A stretch of 64,000 bases of DNA from Burkholderia oklahomensis C6786 (lineage in GTDB: Bacteria > Pseudomonadota > Gammaproteobacteria > Burkholderiales > Burkholderiaceae): contig NZ_CP009556.1 of assembly GCF_000959365.1 (NCBI RefSeq), forward strand, positions 1,674,001-1,738,000, read 5' to 3'. The notes beneath the pieces were generated by a model. The model did not search any database, was not told the origin of the DNA, and worked only from the letters and a program-made list of their open reading frames with translations. Below, piece by piece: positions 37,885 to 45,604 of this stretch. Every line of letters starts with the position of its first letter. The first letter of the stretch is position 1. A program made the position numbers and the translations under genes.

Positions 37885-38883
37885 GTGGCGGTATTCGACA
37901 TCGACGACATCGTTCAATCGCTTCAAACCGTGCGCCAGCGTTGGCGCGAAGTGCAGCGCCGCTCGCTCGAGCCGGGCGGTCGCGATTTGCCGGCGCGCGA
38001 GGCGCTCGCGGGCATCGTCGAGACGTTGAAGGGCGTGTTGTTCCCGATGCGGCTCGGGCCGCCCGATCTTCGACAGGAGAGCGAGAACTTCTACGTGAGC
38101 CACGCGCTCGACGACGCGTTGCACGCGCTCCTCGCGCAGGCGCGGCTCGAATTGAGCTACAAGGTCCGGCACGATGTCTCCGTGCAAGCCGAGGCCACGA
38201 TCGAAGGGCGGGCCGACGACGCGGTGCGCGCGTTCGCCGCGCGCCTGCCGGCGATCCGCGTGCTGCTCGACAGCGACGTGCTCGCCGCGTTTCACGGCGA
38301 TCCGGCCGCCGGCAGCGTGGACGAAGTGCTGCTCTGCTATCCCGGCGTGCTCGCGATGATTCATCACCGGCTCGCGCACGAGCTGTATCGCCTCGAGTTG
38401 CCGCTCCTCGCGCGCATCGTCGCGGAACACGCGCATGCGCAGACGGGCATCGACATCCATCCCGGCGCGCGGATCGGCGGCGGCTTCTTCATCGATCACG
38501 GCACGGGCGTCGTGATCGGCGAGACCGCAATCGTCGGCGAGCGCGTGCGCATCTACCAGGCGGTCACGCTCGGCGCGAAGCGTTTTCCCCGCGATGCGTC
38601 CGGGCATCTGGAAAAAGGTCTCGCCCGCCATCCGATCGTCGAAGACGACGTCGTGATCTATGCGGGCGCAACGATCCTCGGCCGCGTGACGATCGGCAAG
38701 GGCGCGGTGATCGGCGGCAATGTCTGGATCACGCAGGACGTCGCGCCCGGCAGCCACGTCACGCAGGCCGTCACGCGCAGCGATCCGGCGCGGCCGGCCG
38801 ATGCGGCGCCATCGCAGCACGACGCGAATGGCACGCATGGCGCGAACGGCGGCTCGCGTTTCGCCGCAGGAGCGCTGCGATGA
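37885..38883 (+). CDS. epsC: Serine O-acetyltransferase (EpsC/SrpH type)
   Basis: 332 residues. It makes O-acetylserine, the acceptor for sulfide in cysteine synthesis. The left-handed beta-helix is clear: IDIHPGARIGGGFFIDHGTG, VVIGETAIVGERVRIYQAVT, and further hexapeptides to GAVIGGNVWIT. An N-terminal helical domain of about 190 residues is the EpsC form found in sulfur-regulated loci, and the C-terminal tail after 300 is low-complexity. The start is GTG after AAGGAG. Its stop overlaps the start of the regulator gene (ATGA). Confidence 0.93.
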   Translation: MAVFDIDDIVQSLQTVRQRWREVQRRSLEPGGRDLPAREALAGIVETLKGVLFPMRLGPPDLRQESENFYVSHALDDALHALLAQARLELSYKVRHDVSVQAEATIEGRADDAVRAFAARLPAIRVLLDSDVLAAFHGDPAAGSVDEVLLCYPGVLAMIHHRLAHELYRLELPLLARIVAEHAHAQTGIDIHPGARIGGGFFIDHGTGVVIGETAIVGERVRIYQAVTLGAKRFPRDASGHLEKGLARHPIVEDDVVIYAGATILGRVTIGKGAVIGGNVWITQDVAPGSHVTQAVTRSDPARPADAAPSQHDANGTHGANGGSRFAAGALR

Positions 38884-39167
38884 CGGCGCTCGTCCAACGC
38901 TTCGGCGCAGCGATCCGCGAGCTGCGCGAGGCGCGCGCGTGGTCGCAGGAGCAGCTCGCCGAGCACGCGGGCCTGAATCGCTCGTACGTTGGCGAGATCG
39001 AGCGCGGCACCGCGATCGCGTCGATCGTCACCGTCGACAAGCTCGCGCGCGCGTTCGGCGTGCCGATCGCGCGGCTGCTGCCGCCTGCGAGCGATCCATC
39101 CGAGCCGCCGCCGCCCGGATTTGGCGCATCGCCGGCGGCGATTGCGCCGCTGGCGGGCGCGCGCTGA
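38880..39167 (+). CDS. XRE-family helix-turn-helix regulator
   Basis: 95 residues. The HTH_3 domain covers about 8-63: FGAAIRELREARAWSQEQLA, HAGLNRSYVGEIERGTA and VDKLARAFGV. The last 30 residues are Pro/Ala-rich. It overlaps epsC by 4 bp and lies just upstream of the encapsulin promoter region, so it is the natural candidate to control both halves of the locus. Ligand and operator not known; CTATAG motifs at 37262, 39194 and 39266 are candidates. Confidence 0.92.
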   Translation: MTALVQRFGAAIRELREARAWSQEQLAEHAGLNRSYVGEIERGTAIASIVTVDKLARAFGVPIARLLPPASDPSEPPPPGFGASPAAIAPLAGAR

Positions 39168-39193
39168 GTTCTTTGTCAATCTCCGCACCTTGG

Positions 39194-39275
39194 CGTCTAT
39201 AGCATGTTGAGCCGCCCCAATGGCGTCTCGATAATGCGTTCTCCTGATAAGCAATTCGGTTTTTGTTCTATAGCC
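39194..39275 (+). promoter_or_regulatory. Encapsulin promoter/operator region with two CTATAG motifs
   Basis: CGTCTATAGC (39194-39203) and TTCTATAGCC (39266-39275) lie upstream of the encapsulin start. TGGCGTCTATAGCATG and, 31 bp later, TGGCGTCTCGATAATG form an imperfect direct repeat around the first. TTGTCA at 39173 with TATAGC at 39198 would make a weak promoter with a 19-bp spacer. Role inferred. Confidence 0.4.
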
Positions 39276-39288
39276 CCCGGAGTCCCCT

Positions 39289-40221
39289 ATGTCGACGATA
39301 GTGAGCGGCCAGACGGCGCTCGGCGACAACGCAGCACGGCAACTCGCCAATGCCACCAAGACCGTTCCCCAGCTTTCCACGATCACGCCGCGCTGGCTGA
39401 CGCACTTGCTGCAATGGGTGCCCGTCGAGGCGGGCATCTATCGTCTGAATCAGGTGAAGAACCCGGAGGCGGTGCGCGCCGCCTGCACCGCGCGCGAGGA
39501 CGAGGGCGCGCTGCCGAGCACGTTCGTGCCGTACGAGGAAGCGCCGCGCGAGTACTTCCTGAATGCGGTGAGCACGGTGCTCGACGTGCATACGCGGATC
39601 TCCGATCTCTATAGCAGTCCGCACGATCAGATCAAGGAGCAGTTGCGCCTGACGATCGAGACGATCAAGGAGCTGCAGGAAAGCCAGTTGATCAACAATC
39701 CGGATTACGGACTGCTCGCGAACGTCGCGGAAGAGCAGCGCGTGTTTCCGCTGACGGGCGCGCCGACGCCCGACGACCTCGACGAACTGCTGACGAAGGT
39801 GTGGAAGGAGCCCGCGTTCTTTCTCACGCATCCGCTCGCGATCGCCGCGTTCGGCCGCGAGTGCACGCGGCGCGGCGTGCCGCCGCCGACCGTCAGCCTG
39901 TTCGGCTCGCAATTCCTGACGTGGCGCGGCATTCCGCTGATCCCGTCGGACAAGGTGCCGGTCGCTGACGGCAAGACGAAGATCCTGCTCCTGCGCGTCG
40001 GCGACAAGCGGCAGGGCGTCGTCGGCCTCTATCAGCCCGGCGTCGCCGGCGAGCAGGGGCCGGGCCTGTCGGTTCGCTTCATGGGGATCAACAATCAGGC
40101 GATCGCGTCGTATCTGATTTCGCTCTATTGCTCGCTCGCCGTCCATTCGCCGGATGCGCTGGCTGTTCTCGATGACGTGGAGATCGGCAAGTACCATGAC
40201 TATCCCGACACCTACCGTTAA
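39289..40221 (+). CDS. srpI: Family 2A encapsulin shell protein (SrpI-like)
   Basis: 310 residues, the size and sequence character of SrpI from Synechococcus. Recognisable blocks are ARQLANATKTVPQLSTITPRW, DVHTRISDLYSSPHDQIKEQ, the run from VWKEPAFFLTHPLAIAAFGR and LSVRFMGINNQAIASYL. Family 2A shells have an HK97 phage-capsid fold, form 60-subunit icosahedral compartments and load a cysteine desulfurase by its disordered N-terminus. That exact partner is the next gene, overlapping by 26 bp. Upstream sits the XRE regulator. Start ATG follows a weak GGAG site. A cytosolic protein nanocompartment for sulfur is the expected product. Confidence 0.93.
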   Translation: MSTIVSGQTALGDNAARQLANATKTVPQLSTITPRWLTHLLQWVPVEAGIYRLNQVKNPEAVRAACTAREDEGALPSTFVPYEEAPREYFLNAVSTVLDVHTRISDLYSSPHDQIKEQLRLTIETIKELQESQLINNPDYGLLANVAEEQRVFPLTGAPTPDDLDELLTKVWKEPAFFLTHPLAIAAFGRECTRRGVPPPTVSLFGSQFLTWRGIPLIPSDKVPVADGKTKILLLRVGDKRQGVVGLYQPGVAGEQGPGLSVRFMGINNQAIASYLISLYCSLAVHSPDALAVLDDVEIGKYHDYPDTYR

Positions 40222-42211
40222 TCCCGCAACGGGCGCGGCGCCCGTCGCGCTGCCGGAAGCGACGCTGCCCGCCGGATTGCCCGATCCGGCGACGCTCGCG
40301 CGTCTCGCGTCGGCGTTTCTCGCGGCGCTGCCGGGGCAGGCCGCCGCGCCGGACGTCGGCGCTGGAAGCGGTGCGACGGGCGGCGTGCCGTCGGCATTGC
40401 CGGCGGCCGCACCGATTCTCGCATCGGTTTCGAATCCCGCGCCGGCGGGCTCGCCGCTCGCCGGACCCGGCGGCACGGGAACGGGCATGCCGGGTGCGGG
40501 TGTGCCGCCGGGAAAGGTGCCCGGCGCGAACCTCGCGTCCGCGCCAACGCATGTGCTGTCGCTGGGCAATCGCGCGCCCGCGCTCGTTCCGCACGCGGCT
40601 GCGCAGAACGGATTGCCGGATGGCGTCGTGTCGATCGCGCCCGCGCTCGAGCCGCGCGCCGGCGGCATCGCGCTCGGCGTGCCGCCCGTGCAGGCGCCCC
40701 TTTCCGCACCCCCGGCGCTCGCGCAGTCTGACGTCGCGGGCGCGCGTTCGTCGCCGTATTACTTCGTCGACGGCGCACGGGATGGCTGGCAGCGCGATGC
40801 GGCGCAGATCGTCGTGCCGCAGCATGGAATCGCGTCGCCGGGTGCGTTCGGCCTGCCGGACGAAGACGCGTTGCGCGATCTGCTGTCGTTCCAGCGGCCG
40901 GCGGCGGACAGGCATGGTGATGCGCGCTACTTCATCGACGATACAGAGCCGCGGCCCGCGGCATTCCAGGCGCTCGGCGCCGGTGCGCATCCGCCGTTCG
41001 ACGTCGATGCGATCCGCCGCGACTTCCCGATTCTCGCCGAGCGCGTGAACGGCAAGCCGCTCGTCTGGTTCGACAACGCGGCGACGACGCACAAGCCGCA
41101 GTCGGTGATCGACCGGCTCGCGTACTTCTACGCGCACGAGAATTCGAACATCCACCGCGCGGCGCACACGCTCGCGGGTCGCGCGACGGATGCATACGAG
41201 CACGCGCGAGCGACCGTGCAGCGCTTCATCGGCGCGGCGTCGCCGGACGAGATCGTGTTCGTGCGCGGTACGACGGAGGCGATCAACCTGATCGCAAAAA
41301 CGTGGGGAGTCCAGAACGTTGGAGAAGGCGACGAGATCGTCGTGTCGCATCTGGAGCATCACGCGAACATCGTGCCGTGGCAGCAGCTCGCCGCGTCGCA
41401 AGGCGCGACGCTGCGCGTGATCCCGGTCGACGATTCGGGGCAGGTGCGGCTCGACGAATACCGGAAGCTCCTCAACGATCGCACGAAGATCGTGTCGGTG
41501 ACGCAAGTATCGAACGCGCTCGGCACCGTCGTGCCGGTTCGCGAGATCGTCGAGCTTGCGCATCGCGCGGGCGCGAAGGCGCTCGTCGACGGCGCGCAGT
41601 CGATCTCGCACATGCGCGTCGACGTGCAGGCGCTCGACGCCGACTTCTTCGTGTTTTCCGGGCACAAGATCTATGGGCCGACGGGCATCGGCGTCGTGTA
41701 CGGCAAGCGTGCGCTGCTCGACGACATGCCGCCGTGGCAGGGCGGCGGCAACATGATCGCCGACGTGACGTTCGAGCGCACCGTGTTCCAGCCGCCGCCG
41801 AATCGTTTCGAGGCAGGGACGGGCAACATTGCCGACGCGGTCGGGCTCGGCGCGGCGCTCGACTACGTGACGCGGATCGGCATCGAGAACATCGCGCGGT
41901 ACGAGCACGATCTGCTTGCGTACGCGACGAGCGTGCTCGCGCCGGTGCCGGGCGTGCGGCTCGTCGGAACCGCGCGCGACAAGGCGAGCGTGCTGTCGTT
42001 CGTGCTGAAGGGCCATGAGACGGAAGAGGTCGGGCAGGCGCTGAACGAGCAAGGCATCGCGGTGCGCTCCGGGCATCACTGCGCGCAGCCGATCTTGCGC
42101 CGCTTCGGACTCGAAGCCACCGTGCGTCCGTCGTTCGCGTTCTACAACACTTGCGACGAGGTCGATTTGATGATCGACGTCGTGCGGCGGCTGGCTGCGC
42201 GACGCGCATAA
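40196..42211 (+). CDS. SufS-type cysteine desulfurase with long N-terminal cargo-loading domain
   Basis: 671 residues against about 410 for SufS. Residues 1-267 are Ala/Pro/Gly-rich and presumably disordered, as in family 2A encapsulin cargo. Within them two related motifs stand out, YYFVD at 188-192 and YFIDD at 245-249, plus VPQHGIASPGAFGLPDEDAL between. The enzyme starts at FDVDAIRRDFPIL (268): DNAATTHKPQ, PLP Lys491 in FSGHKIYG, and active Cys629 in RSGHHCAQPILRRFG. It moves sulfur from L-cysteine to Cys629, releasing alanine. The ATG lies inside the end of the shell gene, so shell and cargo are translationally coupled. Confidence 0.94.
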   Translation: MTIPTPTVNPATGAAPVALPEATLPAGLPDPATLARLASAFLAALPGQAAAPDVGAGSGATGGVPSALPAAAPILASVSNPAPAGSPLAGPGGTGTGMPGAGVPPGKVPGANLASAPTHVLSLGNRAPALVPHAAAQNGLPDGVVSIAPALEPRAGGIALGVPPVQAPLSAPPALAQSDVAGARSSPYYFVDGARDGWQRDAAQIVVPQHGIASPGAFGLPDEDALRDLLSFQRPAADRHGDARYFIDDTEPRPAAFQALGAGAHPPFDVDAIRRDFPILAERVNGKPLVWFDNAATTHKPQSVIDRLAYFYAHENSNIHRAAHTLAGRATDAYEHARATVQRFIGAASPDEIVFVRGTTEAINLIAKTWGVQNVGEGDEIVVSHLEHHANIVPWQQLAASQGATLRVIPVDDSGQVRLDEYRKLLNDRTKIVSVTQVSNALGTVVPVREIVELAHRAGAKALVDGAQSISHMRVDVQALDADFFVFSGHKIYGPTGIGVVYGKRALLDDMPPWQGGGNMIADVTFERTVFQPPPNRFEAGTGNIADAVGLGAALDYVTRIGIENIARYEHDLLAYATSVLAPVPGVRLVGTARDKASVLSFVLKGHETEEVGQALNEQGIAVRSGHHCAQPILRRFGLEATVRPSFAFYNTCDEVDLMIDVVRRLAARRA

Positions 42212-42332
42212 GCCGGCTTTACTTCGCGGCGGCACCGGCTCGGCCGATTCGCACGGCTCGGCCGATCCGTCCGGTCCGGCCGGCGCGTCGTCGAACGTCC
42301 GAAATCCCGGCCTGCATTTCGTTCGTCATACG

Positions 42333-42359
42333 AAAAAAGACCCGGTTCAGAACCGGGTC
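42333..42359 (-). terminator. Rho-independent terminator for the minus-strand cytochrome b561 gene
   Basis: On the minus strand GACCCGGTT and AACCGGGTC (42339-42359) form a perfect 9-bp stem with a 3-nt loop, directly followed by TTTTTT (42338-42333). It lies 140 bp after the cytochrome gene. On the plus strand it lacks a T-run, so it is weaker for the desulfurase message. Confidence 0.88.
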
Positions 42360-42498
42360 GAAGAGAGCGATGCAAGCGGCGAAGGCTGGACCGGCCATGG
42401 CCATGCAACCGGCAAGTCCTCGTCGCAACGACATCACTCCGCGTAGCCGTCGCGGGCGGGCGACCGACGTGCAATCGGTCGCCGCGCGCGCCTTTCAA

Positions 42499-43032
42499 TC
42501 AGATCATCCGTTCGAACGCGCCATCCTTCATCACGAAGCGATGCACGAGCGCCGCGAACGCATGCATGCCGATCAGCACGATGAAGAGCGTCGCCGACAG
42601 GCTGTGCCATTCGCCGATCGACGCGCCGAGCGAGTGCGGTGCGGCAATGGTCGGAAGCGGCACGACGCCCGCGAGCTTCAGTTGCCACGTGCGGCCGTTC
42701 GCGTTCAGCCAGCCGAGCAACGGCACGGCGATCAGCGCGACGTATAGCAGCTTGTGAACCGCGCTCGCGGCGAACGAGAGAAGCGCGTTCTGCTGATGCG
42801 CGGGCGGACTGCGGCGCACGAGCGACCACAGTAAGCGTGCCGCGATGACGGCGATCAGCGCGGTGCCGAGCGCGACGTGCCACGCGACGAGGCCGGCGGG
42901 CGGCGTCGTGCCGTGCACGTCCGGCATCGTCCAGCCGAGCACGAATTGGGCGAGCACGAGCGCGGCGACGCTCCAGTGCAGGAGGCGGCTGAGCCGGTCG
43001 TAACGATCTGAGGTTCGGGTGGAGCGTGTCAT
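42499..43032 (-). CDS. Cytochrome b561 family protein
   Basis: 177 residues with four membrane helices. Haem-ligand His residues are placed as in the family: RLLHWSVAALVLAQFVLG (helix 1), AWHVALGTALIAVIAARLLW (helix 2), HKLLYVALIAVPLLGWL (helix 3) and MHAFAALVHRFVM (helix 4). It is an inner-membrane electron carrier, of the type that oxidises ubiquinol or, in some members, reduces superoxide. Its relation to the sulfur genes on both sides is unclear. A strong terminator follows. Confidence 0.9.
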   Translation of the reverse strand: MTRSTRTSDRYDRLSRLLHWSVAALVLAQFVLGWTMPDVHGTTPPAGLVAWHVALGTALIAVIAARLLWSLVRRSPPAHQQNALLSFAASAVHKLLYVALIAVPLLGWLNANGRTWQLKLAGVVPLPTIAAPHSLGASIGEWHSLSATLFIVLIGMHAFAALVHRFVMKDGAFERMI

Positions 43033-43193
43033 CGCGCGAATCGTCCTGTGGAGTAAGCCGTTCGTAGGGATCGGCCGGCCGACGTGTCGTGCGTTGCCGG
43101 GCCGGACGGATTATCGCGCGCGAATCTTATGGAAATCTTAAGGTCGTGGCGGCGATGAGCCGGGTGAGCGGATCGCGCTGCGCAGATGGCGGC

Positions 43194-43361
43194 TCAAAGC
43201 CAATTCGGCCGGCCCATGTGCGCGGGGTGAGGGGCGTCGACATGCGCGTTGGCGACATGCGCGTCGGCGACATGCGCGTCGGCGACAGTCTGTTGGGACG
43301 CGCATCCACTCGCCGCGAAAAGCGTACCGAGACAGAGCAGCAAAATGAGAATGCGTTTCAT
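43194..43361 (-). CDS. Small repeat-containing lipoprotein
   Basis: 55 residues: MKRILILLLCLGTLFAASGCASQQ, a standard lipoprotein signal with lipobox AASGC (Cys20), then VADAH VADAH VANAH pentapeptides and a short Pro/His end. The pentapeptides come from three 15-bp DNA repeats (43241-43285). Mature part is only 36 residues, with five His, suggestive of metal binding. The MKR start is chosen over an upstream ATG because it begins the signal. Confidence 0.7.
   Translation of the reverse strand: MKRILILLLCLGTLFAASGCASQQTVADAHVADAHVANAHVDAPHPAHMGRPNWL
43241..43285 (-). repeat. Three 15-bp repeats encoding (VA[DN]AH) pentapeptides
   Basis: CATGCGCGTYGGCGA is repeated three times at 43241, 43256 and 43271 within the small lipoprotein gene. 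The period is a multiple of three, so copy-number change keeps the frame and only lengthens or shortens the His-rich segment. Confidence 0.9.
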
Positions 43362-43487
43362 ATCGTTTTCGCCGATGCGGCCTCCGAATTCGCTTGCCGC
43401 TACTGTGACGAGCATGCGCTTAAGGCATGCTTAACGATCCGGTTCGAACGCCGCAGCACGAGCACATATTCTTTGCACTGTGCCATT

Positions 43488-43509
43488 CATTATGTGAAAA
43501 TACATAATG
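43488..43509 (+). promoter_or_regulatory. Operator of the ArsR-type regulator
   Basis: CATTATGT (43488-43495) and ACATAATG (43502-43509) are perfect inverted halves with a 6-bp spacer, about 30 bp before the regulator start. AT-rich palindromes of this kind are the usual sites of BigR/SqrR-type ArsR repressors, so autoregulation is expected. Confidence 0.75.
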
Positions 43510-43539
43510 TTATTTGATAGATTGATTGAGGGTGAAAAG

Positions 43540-43887
43540 ATGCGTGATGCCGGCTCGCCGATCGACCTGTCCGAGATGCGTGCGTCGGCCGATGCCGCGT
43601 GTGCGCTGCTGAAGGTGCTGTCGAATCCGGATCGATTGCTGATGATGTGCGAGCTCGCGCAATGCGGCGAGTTGTGCGTGAGCGACATCGAGGCGCGCCT
43701 CGACATTCATCAGCCGACGCTGTCGCAACAGCTCGCGGTGCTGCGCGACAACGCGCTCGTCGACACGCGGCGCGACGGCAAGAACATCTACTACGCGCTG
43801 GCGAGCCAGCCGGCGATCGCCATCATGTCCGTGCTCTACGAGCAGTTCTGTGCAACGAGCAAGAAGGGGAAACGTCGTGGCCGTTGA
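43540..43887 (+). CDS. ArsR-family regulator, BigR/SqrR-like persulfide sensor
   Basis: 115 residues. Winged helix: LCVSDIEARLDIHQPTLSQQLAVLRDNALVDTRRDGKNIYYAL. Cys37 in RLLMMCEL and Cys104 in LYEQFCATS are 67 residues apart, almost the spacing of the redox pair in BigR/SqrR that forms a disulfide or tetrasulfide with sulfane sulfur. Cys21, Cys42 and Cys46 are additional. The start at 43540 is preferred to the ATG at 43507 because GAGGGTG precedes it and 43507 lies inside the operator palindrome. Overlaps the transporter gene by 11 bp. Likely derepresses the YeeE pair when persulfides rise. Confidence 0.88.
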   Translation: MRDAGSPIDLSEMRASADAACALLKVLSNPDRLLMMCELAQCGELCVSDIEARLDIHQPTLSQQLAVLRDNALVDTRRDGKNIYYALASQPAIAIMSVLYEQFCATSKKGKRRGR

Positions 43888-44311
43888 TCTCGTTCATTTC
43901 ACGCCGGGCTTGTCGCTCGCGGGCGGCCTGATGATCGGCGCGGCCGCCGCGCTGCTCGTGTTTTTCGACGGCCGCATCGCCGGCATCAGCGGCATCGTCG
44001 GCGGGCTGCTCGCCCGCCGGCGCAGCGATGCCGGATGGCGCGCGGCGTTTCTCTCCGGCTTGATCGCGGCCGCGCTCGTCGCGCATGTGCTCGGCTGGTT
44101 CCCGACGCCGGTCGTCGACGCCGGCTGGGCGAGAGTGATCGTCGGCGGCGTGCTGGTCGGCGTCGGTACGCGCTATGCGGGCGGCTGCACGAGCGGACAC
44201 GGCGTCTGCGGGATCTCGCGCGGTGCGCTGCGCTCGATCGTCGCCACCGTGGTGTTCATGACCGCGGGCATCGCGACGGTATTCGTGCTGCGCCACGTCT
44301 TGGGAGGGTGA
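43877..44311 (+). CDS. YeeE/YedE-type sulfur transporter, first half
   Basis: 144 residues with four or five membrane helices. The conserved motif RYAGGCTSGHGVCGISRGALRS carries the Cys that relays thiosulfate or sulfide in TsuA-type YeeE proteins. The start is GTG, overlapping the ArsR gene end by 11 bp. The split into two half-size proteins is the PmpA/PmpB arrangement, commonly controlled by BigR. Inner-membrane protein. Confidence 0.9.
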   Translation: MAVDLVHFTPGLSLAGGLMIGAAAALLVFFDGRIAGISGIVGGLLARRRSDAGWRAAFLSGLIAAALVAHVLGWFPTPVVDAGWARVIVGGVLVGVGTRYAGGCTSGHGVCGISRGALRSIVATVVFMTAGIATVFVLRHVLGG

Positions 44312-44312
44312 C

Positions 44313-44735
44313 ATGAGCGTCTTGTTCGCATTCTTGTCGGGCTTGCTGTTCGGCGCGGGGCTGCTGCTGTCCGGGATGGCGAATCCCGCGAAGGTGCAGG
44401 GTTTTCTCGATCTCGCGGGCCATTGGGATCCGTCGCTCGCGTTCGTGATGGCCGGCGCGATCGCGGTCGGCTCGATCGCGTTCGCGTTGGCGAAGCGGCG
44501 CGAGCGTTCGCTGCTGGGGCTGCCGATGCAGATGCCGCCGCGCGGGTCCGTCACGCTCAGGCTCGTCGCGGGCAGCGCGGCGTTCGGCGTCGGCTGGGGG
44601 CTCGTCGGCTTTTGTCCGGGGCCGGCCGTCGTGTCGCTCGGCCTCGGTGGAGCGAAGGCGTTCGGCTTCGTCGCGGCGATGCTGGTCGGGATGGCGGCGT
44701 TCGAGTGGCGCGAGCGCGCCGGAGCGAAGCGTTGA
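44313..44735 (+). CDS. YeeE/YedE-type sulfur transporter, second half
   Basis: 140 residues, four membrane helices. The second-half signature is FGAGLLLSGMANPAKVQGFLDL, and WGLVGFCPGPAVVSLGLG carries the conserved Cys. It starts one base after the first-half gene's stop, so the two are surely made together and should assemble as a complete sulfur-compound channel. Last gene of the arsR-yeeE-yeeE operon. Confidence 0.9.
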   Translation: MSVLFAFLSGLLFGAGLLLSGMANPAKVQGFLDLAGHWDPSLAFVMAGAIAVGSIAFALAKRRERSLLGLPMQMPPRGSVTLRLVAGSAAFGVGWGLVGFCPGPAVVSLGLGGAKAFGFVAAMLVGMAAFEWRERAGAKR

Positions 44736-44838
44736 GCAGCGCGTGTGGCCGGCGTGAGCGTGCGCGTGCGGCCCCACGCCGTGAAAACGCAAGATTGTGT
44801 AGGATCGGCTTCTTCTCGTCTTCTATTTCGACTTCTCG

Positions 44839-45348
44839 ATGATCTCGATCCGCCTGCTCGAACCGGCCGACGCGTCCGCGTTCAAAGCGCTGCGTCTCGT
44901 CGAGATCGACACGTCGCCGGCCGCGATCTGGCCGACGCGCGCCGAGGAAGCCGCGCGTTCGATCGAGGAAGTGGAAGCGCGGCTCCGGGCGTCGGATATG
45001 CAGGCAGTTTTCGGCGCGCTGACCGCCGCCGGCGAGTTGGCCGCGATCGTCGGCGTGCGCAGGGAAGCGCTCGTGCAAGTCGGGCATAAGGCGACGCTTT
45101 GGGGGGTGTTCGTCGCGCCCCCGCAGCGCGGCAAGGGGCTCGCCCGTCGGTTGATCGACGCGGCGTTGACGCACGCGTCGCGCGACTGGCGCATCGCGCA
45201 GGTCAATCTGTGTGTGAATACCGAGAATGAGCCCGCGAAAGCGCTCTATGCGTCGCTTGGATTCGAGACGTTCGGCGTCGAGCGGCGCGCGATGCGTGTC
45301 GGCAATCGGTTTTACGACGAGCAACACATGGTTCGAATGCTGCGCTGA
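44839..45348 (+). CDS. GNAT-family N-acetyltransferase
   Basis: 169 residues. The acetyl-CoA loop is VAPPQRGKGLARRLIDAAL (Q/R-x-x-G-x-G/A) and the final strand LCVNTENEPAKALYASLGFETFG is the usual GNAT end. ISIRLLEPADASAFKALRL opens the fold. Substrate unknown, probably a small amine or protein N-terminus. It stands alone after the sulfur genes. Confidence 0.9.
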   Translation: MISIRLLEPADASAFKALRLVEIDTSPAAIWPTRAEEAARSIEEVEARLRASDMQAVFGALTAAGELAAIVGVRREALVQVGHKATLWGVFVAPPQRGKGLARRLIDAALTHASRDWRIAQVNLCVNTENEPAKALYASLGFETFGVERRAMRVGNRFYDEQHMVRMLR

Positions 45349-45604
45349 GCGCGGTGCCGACGATAAGCGAGGGGTATCGGCCGCGTGCGCCGTCGACGTG
45401 CTCGTTCTGCCGCGGTCGTGCGACGTCCGTTCGCTCGACAAGCACCGCGCCGAGTTGGTCGCCTTGCTCGCTTCGATCGCTCGAGTCAGTTGATGGCCGG
45501 CGCGCTCGGGCATCGCTGCTGTTTGATGCGCGTTTCCTTGCTTCGCCGGAGCCGGCGATCAACCCGCTGAACGACTCGCTTTCCACGCCGCACGTTCGCG
45601 GCGG

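Noticed and set aside
42219..42437. 72-codon minus-strand frame starting with a signal-like MMSLRRGLAGCMAMAGPAFA
   Set aside because: The frame runs through the terminator hairpin of the cytochrome gene and into an Arg/Gly repeat-like end; no ribosome site was convincing.
43507..43539. ATG at 43507 as start of the ArsR gene
   Set aside because: It lies inside the operator palindrome and has no ribosome site; 43540 has GAGGGTG at the right distance.
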